64,000 bases of DNA from Candidatus Rhabdochlamydia oedothoracis (lineage in GTDB: Bacteria > Chlamydiota > Chlamydiia > Chlamydiales > Rhabdochlamydiaceae): assembly GCF_019453995.1 (NCBI RefSeq), contig NZ_CP075587.1, positions 434,001-498,000 on the forward strand, in the 5' to 3' direction. Position 1 is the stretch's first letter. Each line of letters starts with the position of its first letter. Positions 17,945 to 28,110 of this stretch are shown piece after piece. The position numbers were made by a program, and so were the translations under genes. A model generated the notes under the pieces. It ran no database searches. It was not told where the DNA came from and was given only the letters and a program-made list of their open reading frames with translations.

Positions 17945-18277
17945 ATGAGTAAGTGGATTAAGAAAGGTGACATTGTTGTTGTCATTTCAGGCAACGACAA
18001 AGGAAAGTCGGGTGAAGTGATTTCTCGAAATAAAGAGCGAATCTTAGTGCAAGGGGTGAATCTTCGTAAGAAGCATGCTAAGCGTCAAACGAAAGCTCCG
18101 GGTGCTGGGATTATAGAAATTGAAACGCCTATTCATATTTCCAATGTCTCTTTATGCAATAAAGAAAATCAGCCAGTGAAGGTCAAAGTGCGCTTTGCAG
18201 CTGATGGAGCTAAAGAGTTATTTTATTTGGAAGGGGATAAGCAAATTAAATTTCGCCAGGTTAAAAAACATTCATAA
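17945..18277 (+). CDS. rplX: 50S ribosomal protein L24
   Basis: 110 aa; assembly initiator with a KOW motif (KKGDIVVVISGNDKGKSGEV) and the block GVNLRKKHAKRQTKAPGAGI. AAGGGAG precedes the ATG. Confidence 0.96.
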   Translation: MSKWIKKGDIVVVISGNDKGKSGEVISRNKERILVQGVNLRKKHAKRQTKAPGAGIIEIETPIHISNVSLCNKENQPVKVKVRFAADGAKELFYLEGDKQIKFRQVKKHS

Positions 18278-18291
18278 GTAGAAGATAAACA

Positions 18292-18834
18292 ATGTCTAGA
18301 TTACATAAACGCTATAAAGAAGTTGTAAAAAAAGAACTGCAAAACAAGTTTAAGTATTCCAACTTAATGCTTATTCCTCAGCTAAAGAAAATTGTAATTA
18401 GCATGGGGATAGCGGAAGCTTCTAAAGATAAAAATGCGATGCAAGCTTGCGTCAAGGAAATGGCATTGTTATCAGGACAGAAGCCGATTTTGACAAAATC
18501 ACGTCGAGCAATTGCTAATTTTAAGCTACGTGAAGATCAACCAATTGGAGTAAAGGTTACTCTTAGAAGGCAGAGGATGTATGATTTCCTTGATCGTTTT
18601 TGTCACATTGTTTCTCCTCGTATTCGAGATTTTCGCGGCTTTAACCCTAAGTGCGATGGTAGAGGAAGTTATTCTTTAGGGATTCAAGAGCAGCAGATTT
18701 TTCCAGAGGTTATTTTAGATGAGATAAAGAGAACGCAAGGAATGAATATCACATTTGTGACGTCCGCAGAAACTGATGAAGAGTGTCTTGAGCTATTAAC
18801 ATCACTTGGACTTCCATTTAAAACAGCAGAATAA
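18292..18834 (+). CDS. rplE: 50S ribosomal protein L5
   Basis: 180 aa; binds 5S rRNA and the P-site tRNA. It shows [39 protein letters not shown] and [19 protein letters not shown]. rpsN (S14), which follows L5 in many bacteria, is missing; S8 comes next, as in Chlamydia. Confidence 0.97.
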   Translation: MSRLHKRYKEVVKKELQNKFKYSNLMLIPQLKKIVISMGIAEASKDKNAMQACVKEMALLSGQKPILTKSRRAIANFKLREDQPIGVKVTLRRQRMYDFLDRFCHIVSPRIRDFRGFNPKCDGRGSYSLGIQEQQIFPEVILDEIKRTQGMNITFVTSAETDEECLELLTSLGLPFKTAE

Positions 18835-18855
18835 AGGTGAGGGAGAGAAAAAATC

Positions 18856-19248
18856 ATGTCATTAAGTGATCCAATTGCAGATTTGCTAACAAGAATTCGC
18901 AATGCAAAAAGTGCTCGTCATCGCTTTGTCATTTTTAGACCCAGTAAAGTAAAACTAGCAGTTATAAAAGTATTGCAAGAAAATGGATTTGTTGGTGAGT
19001 GTCTTGTCAATGAAGAAAAAAGAGAAGCAAGGCTTTTTTTAAAATATGCTAACGGAAGAGAACCTGTGTTAAAGGGTTTAAAGCGCATGTCTTCTCCTTC
19101 TGCAAGGCAGTACGTTGGTTATCTTGAAATTCCAATTGTTTACGGTGGAATGGGAGTTGCAATTGTGTCTACTTCTAAAGGTATTCGCGATGGTAAAGCC
19201 GCTCGAAGGGATCGACTTGGCGGTGAGTTATTATGTGTGGTTTGGTAA
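18856..19248 (+). CDS. rpsH: 30S ribosomal protein S8
   Basis: 130 aa; 16S central-domain organiser and, in E. coli, the repressor of the spc operon. It shows SDPIADLLTRIRNAKSARHR and the C-terminal STSKGIRDGKAARRDRLGGE, which ends LLCVVW. Confidence 0.97.
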   Translation: MSLSDPIADLLTRIRNAKSARHRFVIFRPSKVKLAVIKVLQENGFVGECLVNEEKREARLFLKYANGREPVLKGLKRMSSPSARQYVGYLEIPIVYGGMGVAIVSTSKGIRDGKAARRDRLGGELLCVVW

Positions 19249-19268
19249 TTTAAGAAGAGGTAATTTAT

Positions 19269-19820
19269 ATGTCACGTCTTGGGAAAATGCCAATCTCACT
19301 TGCCGGGAAAAAAATAGATATTAAGATCCAAAACGGACAAGTTCAAGTAAAAGGTCCTAAAGGTGAATTATCCATTCCTGCAATTAAAGGGATTTTGGTG
19401 AAAATAGAAAATGATCATTTGTTTGTTTTAAAAGATGAGCAAATAGAAGTACACAATAAAGATTATGGTTTAGCTAGAGCTTTGATCAATAATATGATCA
19501 CAGGTGTAAGCACGGGATTTGAAAAACGATTGAAGTTAGAAGGTGTTGGGTATCGTGCTCAAATTAAAGAAAATATGCTCGATTTGCAAATTGGGCGCTC
19601 TCATCCCACAGAACTTTTGATTCCTGAAGGAATTAAAATAACAGTGGAAAAAGGGGTATTAATCATTATTGAAGGAATAAGCAAGTTTCTCGTAGGGCAT
19701 TTTGCTGCTGAAATACGCGCAGAAAAAAAACCTGAACCTTATAAAGGCAAGGGAATCCGCTATGAGAAAGAGCATGTACGTAAAAAGGCTGGTAAAGCAG
19801 CAAAGGGAAAAACAGGTTAA
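19269..19820 (+). CDS. rplF: 50S ribosomal protein L6
   Basis: 183 aa, two related domains near the factor-binding site. It shows MSRLGKMPISLAGKKIDIKI, VKGPKGELS and PEPYKGKGIRYEKEHVRKKA with the Gly- and Lys-rich end typical of L6. Confidence 0.97.
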   Translation: MSRLGKMPISLAGKKIDIKIQNGQVQVKGPKGELSIPAIKGILVKIENDHLFVLKDEQIEVHNKDYGLARALINNMITGVSTGFEKRLKLEGVGYRAQIKENMLDLQIGRSHPTELLIPEGIKITVEKGVLIIIEGISKFLVGHFAAEIRAEKKPEPYKGKGIRYEKEHVRKKAGKAAKGKTG

Positions 19821-19838
19821 TTTTAAGGTAGAGCTTTT

Positions 19839-20210
19839 ATGCTTAATGAATTGCAAAGTCGAAATACAAAAAGAAAAAGGCGAAGTTTGCGTATCAGAAA
19901 ACAAGTGCGCGGCTCTAGCGATAAGCCTCGACTTTCTGTATTTAAATCGCTGAAACACATTTGTGCACAGTTAATCGATGACAAAAAAGGGATCACTCTT
20001 GTAAGCGCAAGCACGTATACGCCGCTTTTACGTCAAAAGAATTTGGGCAAAAAAAGTAAACAAGCTGCACGGGAAGTGGGTATTTTATTAGCGAATGCCG
20101 CTAAACAAAAAAATATTCAATTCGTTGTATTCGATCGCGGCCATCATAAATATCATGGGTTGCTAGCAGAACTTGCAGATGCTGCACGTCAGTCAGGGTT
20201 ACAATTTTAA
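19839..20210 (+). CDS. rplR: 50S ribosomal protein L18
   Basis: 123 aa; 5S rRNA binding. It shows RKQVRGSSDKPRLSVFKSLK, HICAQLIDDKKGITL and VVFDRGHHKYHGLLAELADA. Confidence 0.97.
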   Translation: MLNELQSRNTKRKRRSLRIRKQVRGSSDKPRLSVFKSLKHICAQLIDDKKGITLVSASTYTPLLRQKNLGKKSKQAAREVGILLANAAKQKNIQFVVFDRGHHKYHGLLAELADAARQSGLQF

Positions 20211-20225
20211 GTTAAGGGATGTAAC

Positions 20226-20723
20226 ATGGAACAAAATAAAAGACGCGCTGAAGAATTTGGAACGGAATTTGAAGACAAGGTTCTGTACGTTAACCGCTGT
20301 TGTAAAGCAGTAAAAGGCGGAAAGAAGTTTAGCTTTTCTGCACTAGTTCTTGTAGGCGATAGACAAGGTAGAATTGGTTTTGGCTTTGCTAAAGCAAATG
20401 AAGTATCAGACGCTATTCGCAAAGCAACAGAATCTGCTCGTAAAAATATCTTTACATTTGAAATGGAAGGGTCTACAATTCCGCATGAAGTTTTAGTAGA
20501 TTGGGATGGTTGCACAGTTCTACTAAAGCCAGCTCGAGATGGAACAGGTGTTATTGCAGGTTCAAAGGTTCGTTCTGTGCTAGAGCTTGCTGGAATAAAA
20601 GATGTAATTGCAAAGATCTATGGCTCTAATAATCCTTTGAATCAAGTGCAAGCAACATTAACCGCTTTGGAAGGTCTTGTAAATCGTCAAAAAAATCTAG
20701 TAAATAGAGGTTTAGCATCATGA
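20226..20723 (+). CDS. rpsE: 30S ribosomal protein S5
   Basis: 165 aa; decoding fidelity and mRNA entry. It shows VNRCCKAVKGGKKFSFSALV, VGDRQGRIGFGFAKANEV and LLKPARDGTGVIAGSKVRSV. Its stop overlaps the start of rplO; rpmD (L30) is absent between them, as in Chlamydia. Confidence 0.97.
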   Translation: MEQNKRRAEEFGTEFEDKVLYVNRCCKAVKGGKKFSFSALVLVGDRQGRIGFGFAKANEVSDAIRKATESARKNIFTFEMEGSTIPHEVLVDWDGCTVLLKPARDGTGVIAGSKVRSVLELAGIKDVIAKIYGSNNPLNQVQATLTALEGLVNRQKNLVNRGLAS

Positions 20724-21178
20724 TGACTTTATCGCAATTAGCTAACACTCACAGACCCAAGAAAAAAGTGCAAAGAGTAGGACGAGGTGTTGGTTCGAAA
20801 AGAGGAAAGACCTGTGGTCGTGGTAATAAAGGTGATAAGGCTCGTCAAGGTTATAAATACCGCTTTGGACATGAAGGAGGGCAAATTCCTTTATATAAAA
20901 AGTTACCTACTCGAGGTTTTACCAATGGGCGTTTTACCTCTTATGTGTTTGCAATTAATCTCCAAATGATCGACAAGCTATACCAAGATGGAGAAGTAGT
21001 TAGCTTAAATACGCTGCAAGAGAAAGGCATTGCCCCTCGCAGAGTCTCTGGAGGATTAAAAATCTTATCCAATGGAGAGCTAACTAAAAAAGTTAGCATT
21101 GAAGCGCGCTTCTTTTCTCAAGCAACAGAAGAGAAGTTGAAGAAACAGGGTATTTCTTATCAAAAAATAACAAGCTAA
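20720..21178 (+). CDS. rplO: 50S ribosomal protein L15
   Basis: 152 aa. The N-terminal Gly- and Arg-rich extension (RVGRGVGSKRGKTCGRGNKG) threads into 23S rRNA, and GFTNGRFTSYVFAINLQMID follows. Two adjacent ATG codons (20720 and 20723) overlap the rpsE stop; either could start it. Confidence 0.96.
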   Translation: MMTLSQLANTHRPKKKVQRVGRGVGSKRGKTCGRGNKGDKARQGYKYRFGHEGGQIPLYKKLPTRGFTNGRFTSYVFAINLQMIDKLYQDGEVVSLNTLQEKGIAPRRVSGGLKILSNGELTKKVSIEARFFSQATEEKLKKQGISYQKITS

Positions 21179-21196
21179 TGGAACGTTAGATATAAA

Positions 21197-22570
21197 ATGA
21201 TTGCAAAAATAGCTAAATTGCTTGTTATACCTGATCTTAGAAAAAAGATTTTTTTTACTCTTCTTATGTTAATTGCCTGTCGCATAGGTTCTTATATACC
21301 TGTGCCAGGTATTAATGGAGAATTAGCTGTGCAGCTTTTTCGTAGCACAGCAGGTGGTAGCCAAAATCTTTTCCAACTAATGGATATATTTTCTGGAGGA
21401 GCTTTTGCTCAAATGACTGTGATTGCTTTAGGGGTTATGCCTTACATATCCTCTTCGATCATTATGCAGTTAGTGATGGCGCTTGTTCCTACTATGCAAA
21501 GGGAAATTAAAGAAAATCCAGAAAGCGGGAAGCGCAAATTAGGACGCTGGACACGTACTCTTACTTTGTTTTTAGCGTTTTTTCAATCAGGGGTATTTGG
21601 AAGATTTGCTGTGCAATTAAATGCAGGAACGCCTGGCATTATTGCAAGCGAGGTTATGGATGTGCAATTTTTAGGAATTCCTTGGTTGTTTTATTTAATT
21701 ATAATGACAACCATGACCACTGGAACCATTCTTTTGATGTGGATTGGCGAGCAGATTACGGAAAAAGGGATTGGTAATGGAATTAGCTTAATTATTACTG
21801 TTGGGATTCTTTCTTCTCTGCCAAGTACTTTGGGTTCTGTAATACGTCAGCTCAATTTAGATTCTCAAGAGCCAGGGCAGCTTACATTTTCTTCATTAGT
21901 TATTTTATCTGTTGTTTTTGTTCTTATTATAGTAGGAACTATTTTAATTATTCAGGGTCAAAGAAAGATTCCTCTTCAATATGCTAGACGAGTTGTAGGA
22001 AGACATGAAGTGCAAGGGGGGGGGAATGCATATATTCCTTTGAAAATAAACTATGCTGGAGTGATTCCTGTAATTTTTGCCTCTTCATTGTTAATGTTTC
22101 CTGCTACGATTGGGCAATTTATAGGCGCTAATTCTTGGGTTGGGAAATGCGCAAATGCTATTTCACCAGGGAGTTGGCTATATATGTTTATCTTTGTAAT
22201 GCTGATTATTTTTTTCACGTACTTTTGGACGGCAACCCAGTTTCACCCAGAACAAATCGCGTCTGATATGAAAAAGAACGGGGCTTTTATTCCTGGGATT
22301 AAGCAAGGAAGATTTACTCAAGATTACTTGGAATTAACGATGAATAGAATTACGTTTGCAGGAGCTATTTTTCTTTCAATGATTGCAATTTTACCAACAA
22401 TTATTGGAAAGCTACTACACGTGGACGCTAGTATCACATATTTTTTTGGAGGGACTTCTTTGCTCATTCTCGTAGGTGTTATTCTAGACACCTCTAAGCA
22501 AATAGAATCCCACTTATTAATGAAACGCTATGAAGGGTTTATGAAGAGAAGTCGGCTAAAAGGAATATAG
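21197..22570 (+). CDS. secY: Protein translocase subunit SecY
   Basis: 457 aa; the channel of the Sec export machinery in the inner membrane, with ten predicted helices. It shows the plug/TM2 region [20 protein letters not shown], the TM5 block [14 protein letters not shown] and the cytosolic loop [16 protein letters not shown] with the conserved basic residues. It sits 18 bases after rplO, the classical place. No rpmJ (L36) follows. Confidence 0.97.
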   Translation: MIAKIAKLLVIPDLRKKIFFTLLMLIACRIGSYIPVPGINGELAVQLFRSTAGGSQNLFQLMDIFSGGAFAQMTVIALGVMPYISSSIIMQLVMALVPTMQREIKENPESGKRKLGRWTRTLTLFLAFFQSGVFGRFAVQLNAGTPGIIASEVMDVQFLGIPWLFYLIIMTTMTTGTILLMWIGEQITEKGIGNGISLIITVGILSSLPSTLGSVIRQLNLDSQEPGQLTFSSLVILSVVFVLIIVGTILIIQGQRKIPLQYARRVVGRHEVQGGGNAYIPLKINYAGVIPVIFASSLLMFPATIGQFIGANSWVGKCANAISPGSWLYMFIFVMLIIFFTYFWTATQFHPEQIASDMKKNGAFIPGIKQGRFTQDYLELTMNRITFAGAIFLSMIAILPTIIGKLLHVDASITYFFGGTSLLILVGVILDTSKQIESHLLMKRYEGFMKRSRLKGI

Positions 22571-22670
22571 AAGTTTTTTTAGTCGAATTAAGATAACAGG
22601 TCAATATTGTGAATAAATAAAAGATCTGATAATCTGCCTCAGATAATTGTTTAAAAAAGGAATTTGTTTC

Positions 22671-23039
22671 ATGCCTAGAGTAATTGGAGTCGATATCCCA
22701 GATAACAAGCGGCTAGAAATTAGCTTGACGTATGTTTATGGTGTTGGTCGCGAGACATCAAAAGGAATTTGCAAGGAACTAGGACTAGATCCTAATATGA
22801 GAGCACATCGTTTAACACAAGATGAAATTGCAAAAATTAATGCTAAATTGCAATCCGACTACATAGTTGAAGGGGATCTTCGTCGCCAAGTTCAAGGAAA
22901 TATTAAAAGATTGATTAGCATTCATTGCTATCGAGGAATGCGTCATCGTTTAGGTCTTCCTGTTCGTGGCCAGCGTACACGCTCTAATGCGCGTACTAGA
23001 AAAGGAAAGAGAAAAACAGTAGCGAACAAAAAGAAATAG
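22671..23039 (+). CDS. rpsM: 30S ribosomal protein S13
   Basis: 122 aa from the ATG at 22671 ([19 protein letters not shown]). A TTG 24 bases upstream would give an unrelated prefix. It shows [20 protein letters not shown] and the basic tail [14 protein letters not shown] that reaches the P site. A 100-base gap after secY holds a small hairpin (ATCTG-CCT-CAGAT) and could carry a promoter for the alpha-operon half. Confidence 0.96.
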   Translation: MPRVIGVDIPDNKRLEISLTYVYGVGRETSKGICKELGLDPNMRAHRLTQDEIAKINAKLQSDYIVEGDLRRQVQGNIKRLISIHCYRGMRHRLGLPVRGQRTRSNARTRKGKRKTVANKKK

Positions 23040-23052
23040 AGGAGATTGAACT

Positions 23053-23478
23053 TTGGCTAAACAAGATACCCGTAAGGTAATGGTTAAAAAACCAACCATT
23101 GTTAAAAATAAAAAAAAGACGCATCGCAATGTTTCATCAGGCATTGCTCATGTTTCAGCAACCTTTAGTAATACAATTATTTCTATCACCGATTTAGCGG
23201 GTAATACAATTACTGCTTCTTCTGCTGGTAGAGTTGGATATACAGGTTCTCGTAAATCATCTGCTTTTGCAGCAAATATGGCAGCAGAAGATGCTGCAAA
23301 GCGAGCAATTACAATTAGCGGGATGAAAGAAGTGGAAGTAAACCTTTGTGGGCCTGGTACTGGAAGGGAATCTGCTGTAAAAGGATTACGCGGTGGTGGA
23401 TTAGAAGTTACGTTTATTAGAGATGTAACCCCTATATCTCACAACGGATGCCGTGCACCTAAAAGACGAAGGGTATAA
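23053..23478 (+). CDS. rpsK: 30S ribosomal protein S11
   Basis: 141 aa with a TTG start (TTG GCT AAA CAA), placed 9 bases after a GAGGAG. It shows [40 protein letters not shown] and [19 protein letters not shown]. It lines the mRNA path in the 30S platform. No ATG is available near the expected N terminus, so the TTG is well supported. Confidence 0.96.
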   Translation: MAKQDTRKVMVKKPTIVKNKKKTHRNVSSGIAHVSATFSNTIISITDLAGNTITASSAGRVGYTGSRKSSAFAANMAAEDAAKRAITISGMKEVEVNLCGPGTGRESAVKGLRGGGLEVTFIRDVTPISHNGCRAPKRRRV

Positions 23479-23561
23479 ACCCGGTTTTTGCTATAAAAAT
23501 ATAAATAATACTGATTTTATCGGTATTTAAAGAAGAACTAGAAATTTTCAGGAGTTTGATC

Positions 23562-24665
23562 ATGGCCATTAAATATGGCAAGTTTGAGTTGCCGTCAAAG
23601 ATTAAGCTTGATGAAGCGAGCCGTTCTAAGACATTTGCTCGTTTTATTGCAGAGCCGTTTGAGAGAGGTTTTGGACACACTGTTGGGAATGCTTTGCGCA
23701 GAATCATGCTCAGCTCCTTAGAAGCTCCTGCTATTGTTTCTGTGCGTATCGAAGATGTCCCCCATGAGTATATGGCGATTGATGGCGTAATAGAAGATAT
23801 GACAACAATTGTGTTAAATTTTAAAAGTGCTCTTTTACGCAAATTACCAATAGATGATGAGCTAGAGTCTCGTGAATTAAAGCAGATTTCTAAAATGCTG
23901 GATGTTACGCCAGAAATGCTTGAAAAAAACAATGGTCAATATGCAGTAACTCTACACGATTTGTTAGAAGAGTCTGAGTTTGACATATTCAATCCAGAGT
24001 TGGTGATTTTTACAGTCACTAAACCAATGATGCGTAAAATTGATTTAAAAATAGCAATTGGTCGTGGATATGTACCTGCTGAAAGGCATCCGATACAAGA
24101 AAACGTAGTGGATGAAATTTTATTGGATTCCGCTTTTTCTCCTGTAAGATTGGTAAATTACTTTGTGGAAAATACACGCGTAGGTCAAGATACAGATTTT
24201 GATCGTTTAATTTTGGAAGTGAATACAGATGGGCGTATTTCTCCTGAAGAAGCACTCACTTTTGCAACGCAAATTGGGATTTTACATTTTGAAGTTTTTG
24301 ATGAATTAAATGTAGACATCTTAAGTTTTGATCAGGGAGAAATTAAACTCAATACGGATAAAGATGCTCTGATGGCTAAGCTTGCATTAAAAATTAATGA
24401 AATTGAGCTTTCTGTACGTTCAAGTAATTGTCTTTCTTTAGCTTGTATTGATACAATTGCAGAGCTGGTTGTCATGCCAGAACCTGAGCTTTTGAGATTT
24501 AGAAATTTTGGAAAGAAATCTCTAAATGAAATTAAAGATAAACTAAAAGGAATGGGTCTTTGGCTAGGAATGACTAAAGAAGACCTTGGGATGGATCTTC
24601 ATAAGGATAACGTCAAAGAAGTTGTACAGGAATACTTAAGTAAAAAGGTAGGTCATCAAACATGA
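23562..24665 (+). CDS. rpoA: RNA polymerase alpha subunit
   Basis: 367 aa. N-terminal dimerisation domain: [32 protein letters not shown] and [11 protein letters not shown]-terminal DNA- and activator-binding domain: [20 protein letters not shown]. The ATG at 23562 follows CAGGAG; a TTG two codons earlier is less likely. It is slightly longer than E. coli alpha (329), as is common in Chlamydiae. Confidence 0.97.
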   Translation: MAIKYGKFELPSKIKLDEASRSKTFARFIAEPFERGFGHTVGNALRRIMLSSLEAPAIVSVRIEDVPHEYMAIDGVIEDMTTIVLNFKSALLRKLPIDDELESRELKQISKMLDVTPEMLEKNNGQYAVTLHDLLEESEFDIFNPELVIFTVTKPMMRKIDLKIAIGRGYVPAERHPIQENVVDEILLDSAFSPVRLVNYFVENTRVGQDTDFDRLILEVNTDGRISPEEALTFATQIGILHFEVFDELNVDILSFDQGEIKLNTDKDALMAKLALKINEIELSVRSSNCLSLACIDTIAELVVMPEPELLRFRNFGKKSLNEIKDKLKGMGLWLGMTKEDLGMDLHKDNVKEVVQEYLSKKVGHQT

Positions 24666-25087
24666 GACATCGCAAACACACCTTTAAAATAGGGCGAACT
24701 GCAAGCCATCGCCGCTGTATGATTGCTAATATGGTTAAGTCTTTAATTGTACATGGTCGAATTAAAACAACAGAGCGCAAAGCTTCCGAGCTTAAAAGAC
24801 ATGCAGACCACGTTGTAACTTTAGCTAAATCAAATGCTTTGGCTAATAAGCGCAAGATAGTTGGGGATTTAATGATTCGTTATAACTCATTAACCACAAA
24901 GGAAGCAAGAGCTGCTAAAGCAGGAGATACTTCTTCTTATAACATAGATCGTAGAGTAATGGGCAAGCTTGATGAGCTTGCAAAAAGATTTGCTAATCGA
25001 AATGGCGGATTTACACGCGTTCTAAAAGAAGGATATCGTGTAGGTGATGGAGCTTCTCTCTGTTATATTGAGTACCTTTCCGAATAA
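24662..25087 (+). CDS. rplQ: 50S ribosomal protein L17
   Basis: 141 aa, near the tunnel exit. It shows [39 protein letters not shown] and a C-terminal [20 protein letters not shown]. The ATGA overlap with rpoA shows coupling. Last gene of the ribosomal operon. Confidence 0.97.
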   Translation: MRHRKHTFKIGRTASHRRCMIANMVKSLIVHGRIKTTERKASELKRHADHVVTLAKSNALANKRKIVGDLMIRYNSLTTKEARAAKAGDTSSYNIDRRVMGKLDELAKRFANRNGGFTRVLKEGYRVGDGASLCYIEYLSE

Positions 25088-25100
25088 ATTTATTTGATCT

Positions 25101-25130
25101 AAAAAAGTGTCTATCCATAGATGCTTTTTT
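25101..25130 (+). terminator. Terminator of the ribosomal operon
   Basis: AAAAAAGTGTCTAT-CC-ATAGATGCTTTTTT forms a long stem with two G-T wobbles and ends in six T, 14 bases after the rplQ stop. It fits a factor-independent terminator separating the operon from gapA. Confidence 0.7.
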
Positions 25131-25267
25131 AGAGATTGTTTTTCAAATTTCTAAATATATATTCTTATATTTTCTAAGAAATCTTAAGCCTTGTAGATAT
25201 ACAACCTTATGGATTAATCTTGAGGCTGTTTTGATATATAAAACGAAGACTCGATAAGGAGGAATAC

Positions 25268-26287
25268 ATGTCAATTCGAGTTGGTATTAATGGGTTTGGA
25301 AGAATTGGTCGTCTTATGCTAAGGATTATCAGTGAAAAGTGTCCAGATATCGACGTTGTTGCAATCAACGATCTTGTCCCACCCGAAGATCTAGCTTACT
25401 TATTAAAGTATGATTCTGTGCACCACACATTTCCTCACTGTGTTACAGCAGACGATAAGCATATAAACGTAAATAAAAAAAAGATTTTAGCTCTCTCTGA
25501 GAGAGAGCCTGAAAAACTTCCCTGGAAAGATTTAAAAGTAGATTATGTGATTGAATCAACAGGTTACTTTACCGATTTAGAGTCAGCGAATAAACATAGA
25601 AAGGCTGGCGCTAAAAGAGTTATTATTTCTGCTCCTGCAAAAGGAGAAGTTCCTACTTTTGTAATGGGGGTTAATCAAGAAAATTATAATCCACAGAAGG
25701 ATTTTATTGTTTCTAATGCCTCTTGTACAACGAACTGTTTAGCACCTTTAACAAAAATACTACTCGATCATTTTGGGATAGAAGAAGGTTTGATGACCAC
25801 TGTACATGCTATGACAGCTACACAGCATACAGTAGATAGCCCTTCTAGAAAAGATCGACGAGGGGGACGAGCTGCAAGTATAAACATTATTCCTTCATCT
25901 ACGGGTGCAGCAAAAGCAGTAGCGCTTTGTTTGCCTGAAGTAAAAGGCAAATTAACAGGTATGGCATTACGCGTTCCTGTAATTGATGTTTCTGTTGTCG
26001 ATCTTACAGTAAGGCTTACCAAAGCTACATCATATGAAGAAATCTGTGCTGTTATTCAAAAAGAAGCAAGAGGACCTATGAAGGGCATTGTCACCTATTG
26101 TGATGAAGATGTTGTTTCTTCTGACTTTATTGGTCATCCCTCTTCTTGTATTTTTGATAGACATGCGGGAATAAAATTAAATTCTCATTTTTATAAATTA
26201 ATTGCTTGGTATGATAATGAAATGGGATACTCACATCGAGTCGTAGATTTGCTGCGATATATGGTATCCAAAGAAACCTTAAGCTAA
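25268..26287 (+). CDS. gapA: Glyceraldehyde-3-phosphate dehydrogenase
   Basis: 339 aa; NAD-dependent glycolytic enzyme, cytosolic tetramer. The Rossmann motif [10 protein letters not shown] is at the N terminus, the catalytic Cys153 in [12 protein letters not shown] and the base His180 in [17 protein letters not shown] lies 6 bases before the ATG, a strong site. Linked to rplQ as in C. trachomatis (CT506-CT505). A promoter probably lies in the 180-base gap before it. Confidence 0.97.
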   Translation: MSIRVGINGFGRIGRLMLRIISEKCPDIDVVAINDLVPPEDLAYLLKYDSVHHTFPHCVTADDKHINVNKKKILALSEREPEKLPWKDLKVDYVIESTGYFTDLESANKHRKAGAKRVIISAPAKGEVPTFVMGVNQENYNPQKDFIVSNASCTTNCLAPLTKILLDHFGIEEGLMTTVHAMTATQHTVDSPSRKDRRGGRAASINIIPSSTGAAKAVALCLPEVKGKLTGMALRVPVIDVSVVDLTVRLTKATSYEEICAVIQKEARGPMKGIVTYCDEDVVSSDFIGHPSSCIFDRHAGIKLNSHFYKLIAWYDNEMGYSHRVVDLLRYMVSKETLS

Positions 26288-26305
26288 TAACATGGAATAA
26301 GATAC

Positions 26306-27127
26306 GTGCATTTTACTCGAGAACCAACGATTGAAACAATTATTTCTCCTAGAGAAGAGGGCTATAAGCTTCTCGTGCGTAATACTAAAGGAGAAAAGGC
26401 AGAAGAATATTACGTTGATGCAGTGGAAGTTGTCTCTTTTGGTCGGGCTTTCTTTTTCCGTTCTCTAGAAAAGCCTAAAGCATTTTTAGTGCCTACAGGA
26501 GATTATGAGATTTTAGAAGTACGCGAAGCGCGCATTGCATTGAAAAATGTAAACCATGAGCGTTCCATTAAAATTGGAGGAGGTCGTGAAAATACGCGTG
26601 CTCCTGCTAAAGAAACTCCTACTCCTGAAAAAGAGTTAGCATCTGTAGTAGAGGAATCCTCTGCTTTAGAAACTGTTGAATCTACAACAGAAGAAGTGCG
26701 TGCGGATAAGCGTCGAGATCGCCATCGCCGTCGTCGTCGTCGTCATACCGATGAACAACAAGAACAACGCTCTCGCAGAGCAGATAGTTCTGAAAAAGAA
26801 TCGAGCGAGTCAAAAGAAGAGCAAAAAGGAACAGATGAAGAAAAAATCCCATCACCTATGCTTATTTCTCCTCCTCCGATACTTATTTCAGAAACCCTGC
26901 TTAGCCGTTATAAAGATAAAGACTTAGGACAATCTCTTCTAGAAAAAAAAGAAGAGATTATCACTCACGAAGAAATTCTTGAGCAACAAGTAGAATCAAA
27001 AGTAGAAGAGAAAAAAGAAGAAGAGGATTCAGATAAAGATCCAGGTTCAGAAGGGACTGCTTTTAGTCGCTCTATTCTTAACCCTCCTACTTTTACAGAA
27101 AATATCAAAACCGATTTTTTATTCTGA
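26306..27127 (+). CDS. Chlamydial conserved protein in the CT504 position, charged C-terminal half
   Basis: 273 aa with a GTG start, 18 bases after gapA. Residues 1-90 look like a compact beta-rich domain (KLLVRNTKGEKAEEYYVDAV, ALKNVNHERSIKIGGG). Residues 90-260 are low-complexity, Glu-rich and Lys-rich, with an Arg/His block (RDRHRRRRRRH) that could bind nucleic acid. No catalytic motif or signal peptide is seen. Its place after gapA matches C. trachomatis CT504, of unknown role. The disordered half evolves by short expansions, so length should vary. Confidence 0.7.
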   Translation: MHFTREPTIETIISPREEGYKLLVRNTKGEKAEEYYVDAVEVVSFGRAFFFRSLEKPKAFLVPTGDYEILEVREARIALKNVNHERSIKIGGGRENTRAPAKETPTPEKELASVVEESSALETVESTTEEVRADKRRDRHRRRRRRHTDEQQEQRSRRADSSEKESSESKEEQKGTDEEKIPSPMLISPPPILISETLLSRYKDKDLGQSLLEKKEEIITHEEILEQQVESKVEEKKEEEDSDKDPGSEGTAFSRSILNPPTFTENIKTDFLF

Positions 27128-27131
27128 TATG

Positions 27132-27161
27132 AAGGCTCTTAAAAATTTAAGAGCCTTTTTT
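27132..27161 (+). terminator. Strong terminator after the CT504-type gene
   Basis: AAGGCTCTTAAA-AA-TTTAAGAGCC followed by TTTTTT: a 12-bp perfect stem directly after the stop. One of the clearest factor-independent terminators in the window. Confidence 0.9.
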
Positions 27162-27210
27162 CTTGCTTTTTTTTTAAATACTCCAGTAAGCTCATGAGCC
27201 TCATCGCTTG

Positions 27211-27293
27211 GCTCGGATGGTGGAATGGTAGACACTAGGGACTTAAAATCCCTTGCTCGCAAGGGCGTGCAGGTTCGACTCCTGTTCCGAGCA
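27211..27293 (+). tRNA. tRNA-Leu (anticodon TAA)
   Basis: 83 nt class II tRNA. Acceptor GCTCGGA pairs with TCCGAGC plus discriminator A; anticodon loop CTTAAAA sits in the stem GGGA/TCCC, giving anticodon TAA; the variable arm is TGCTCGCAAGGGCGT; the T loop is GGTTCGACTCC. CCA is not encoded. The gene is intact although IS debris begins 8 bases after it. Confidence 0.96.
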
Positions 27294-27300
27294 ATTTGAT

Positions 27301-27476
27301 ATAAGGTGGCAAAGGAAGCATTGCTGAATTTGAACTATGCAGGAAAGGCATGCCGGCTCAATCAAGGCCAGCTTAAACAACTAAAAATCTATGTAAAAGA
27401 AGAATCTCCCAGTTCAGCTAAACAAGTTGTCAATTTTGCCAAAGACCGCTTTGGAATATGTTATACGCCATCAGCA
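27301..27476 (+). pseudogene. IS630-D transposase internal fragment
   Basis: Encodes AKEALLNLNYAGKACRLNQG through DRFGICYTPSA, aligned with the N-terminal half of the transposase at 2563-3585 but differing at many residues. It is therefore an older, separate copy. Broken on both sides. Confidence 0.8.
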
Positions 27477-27726
27477 CACCCATTTCTGTCAGTGATATTA
27501 GCAGTGGTAATGTGAATCGCATGAGGGAGCCCTTGGGTATCGACTGCTATATGTCTTTTTATTCCTGATATTTTTTCCCCTGCATCATATCCTTATCTTC
27601 TCCGCTGTATCAGTATTTTTAACACTTTGAGCATCAATAATTACAAAGCTTGTTTTCTCTTTCCGACCACTGCTTTTTCTGACCTCGCCAACCAATTTTT
27701 TTAAAACTATTTCAAGAATACTCTTA
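27477..27726 (-). mobile_element. Inverted fragment of the IS1031-like element
   Basis: Reverse complement of the middle of the element at 57988-58854 (IIDAQSVKNTD region and SGIKRHIAVD region). The TTA at 27724-27726 was the target of the forward copy that starts at 27727. Confidence 0.8.
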
Positions 27727-28110
27727 GAGCCTGTTTAAAATCTTTTCATTAAGGTATAATGATAGTTTTCATAAAACCTTTGGAGGTAGTTATGACCCGC
27801 TCTCATCCAAGCGATATTTCTCGTAAACAATTTAGCAAAATCCATCTAATACTTGAGTCTACACGCAAAAAAACACGTCCACGAAGAGTTGATCTATATG
27901 ATATTTTTTGTGGAATTTTGTACATTTTAAAAAGTGGTTGCCAGTGGCGTATATTACCCATAGATTATCCTAAATGGGAATTATGTTATTATTATTTCCA
28001 TCTTTGGAATAAAAAAGATGATAAAAGTTCTAAGAGCCTGTTTAAAATCTTTTCAAAAGTGAGGATATTCTGGAGAAAGATTTGCAAAGAGTGTACAGGA
28101 AATATTAGAA

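Noticed and set aside
27211-27293. tRNA-Leu as attachment site of an integrated genomic island
   Set aside because: No tyrosine integrase lies next to it, no duplicated tRNA 3' end was found downstream, and the neighbouring material is IS debris.
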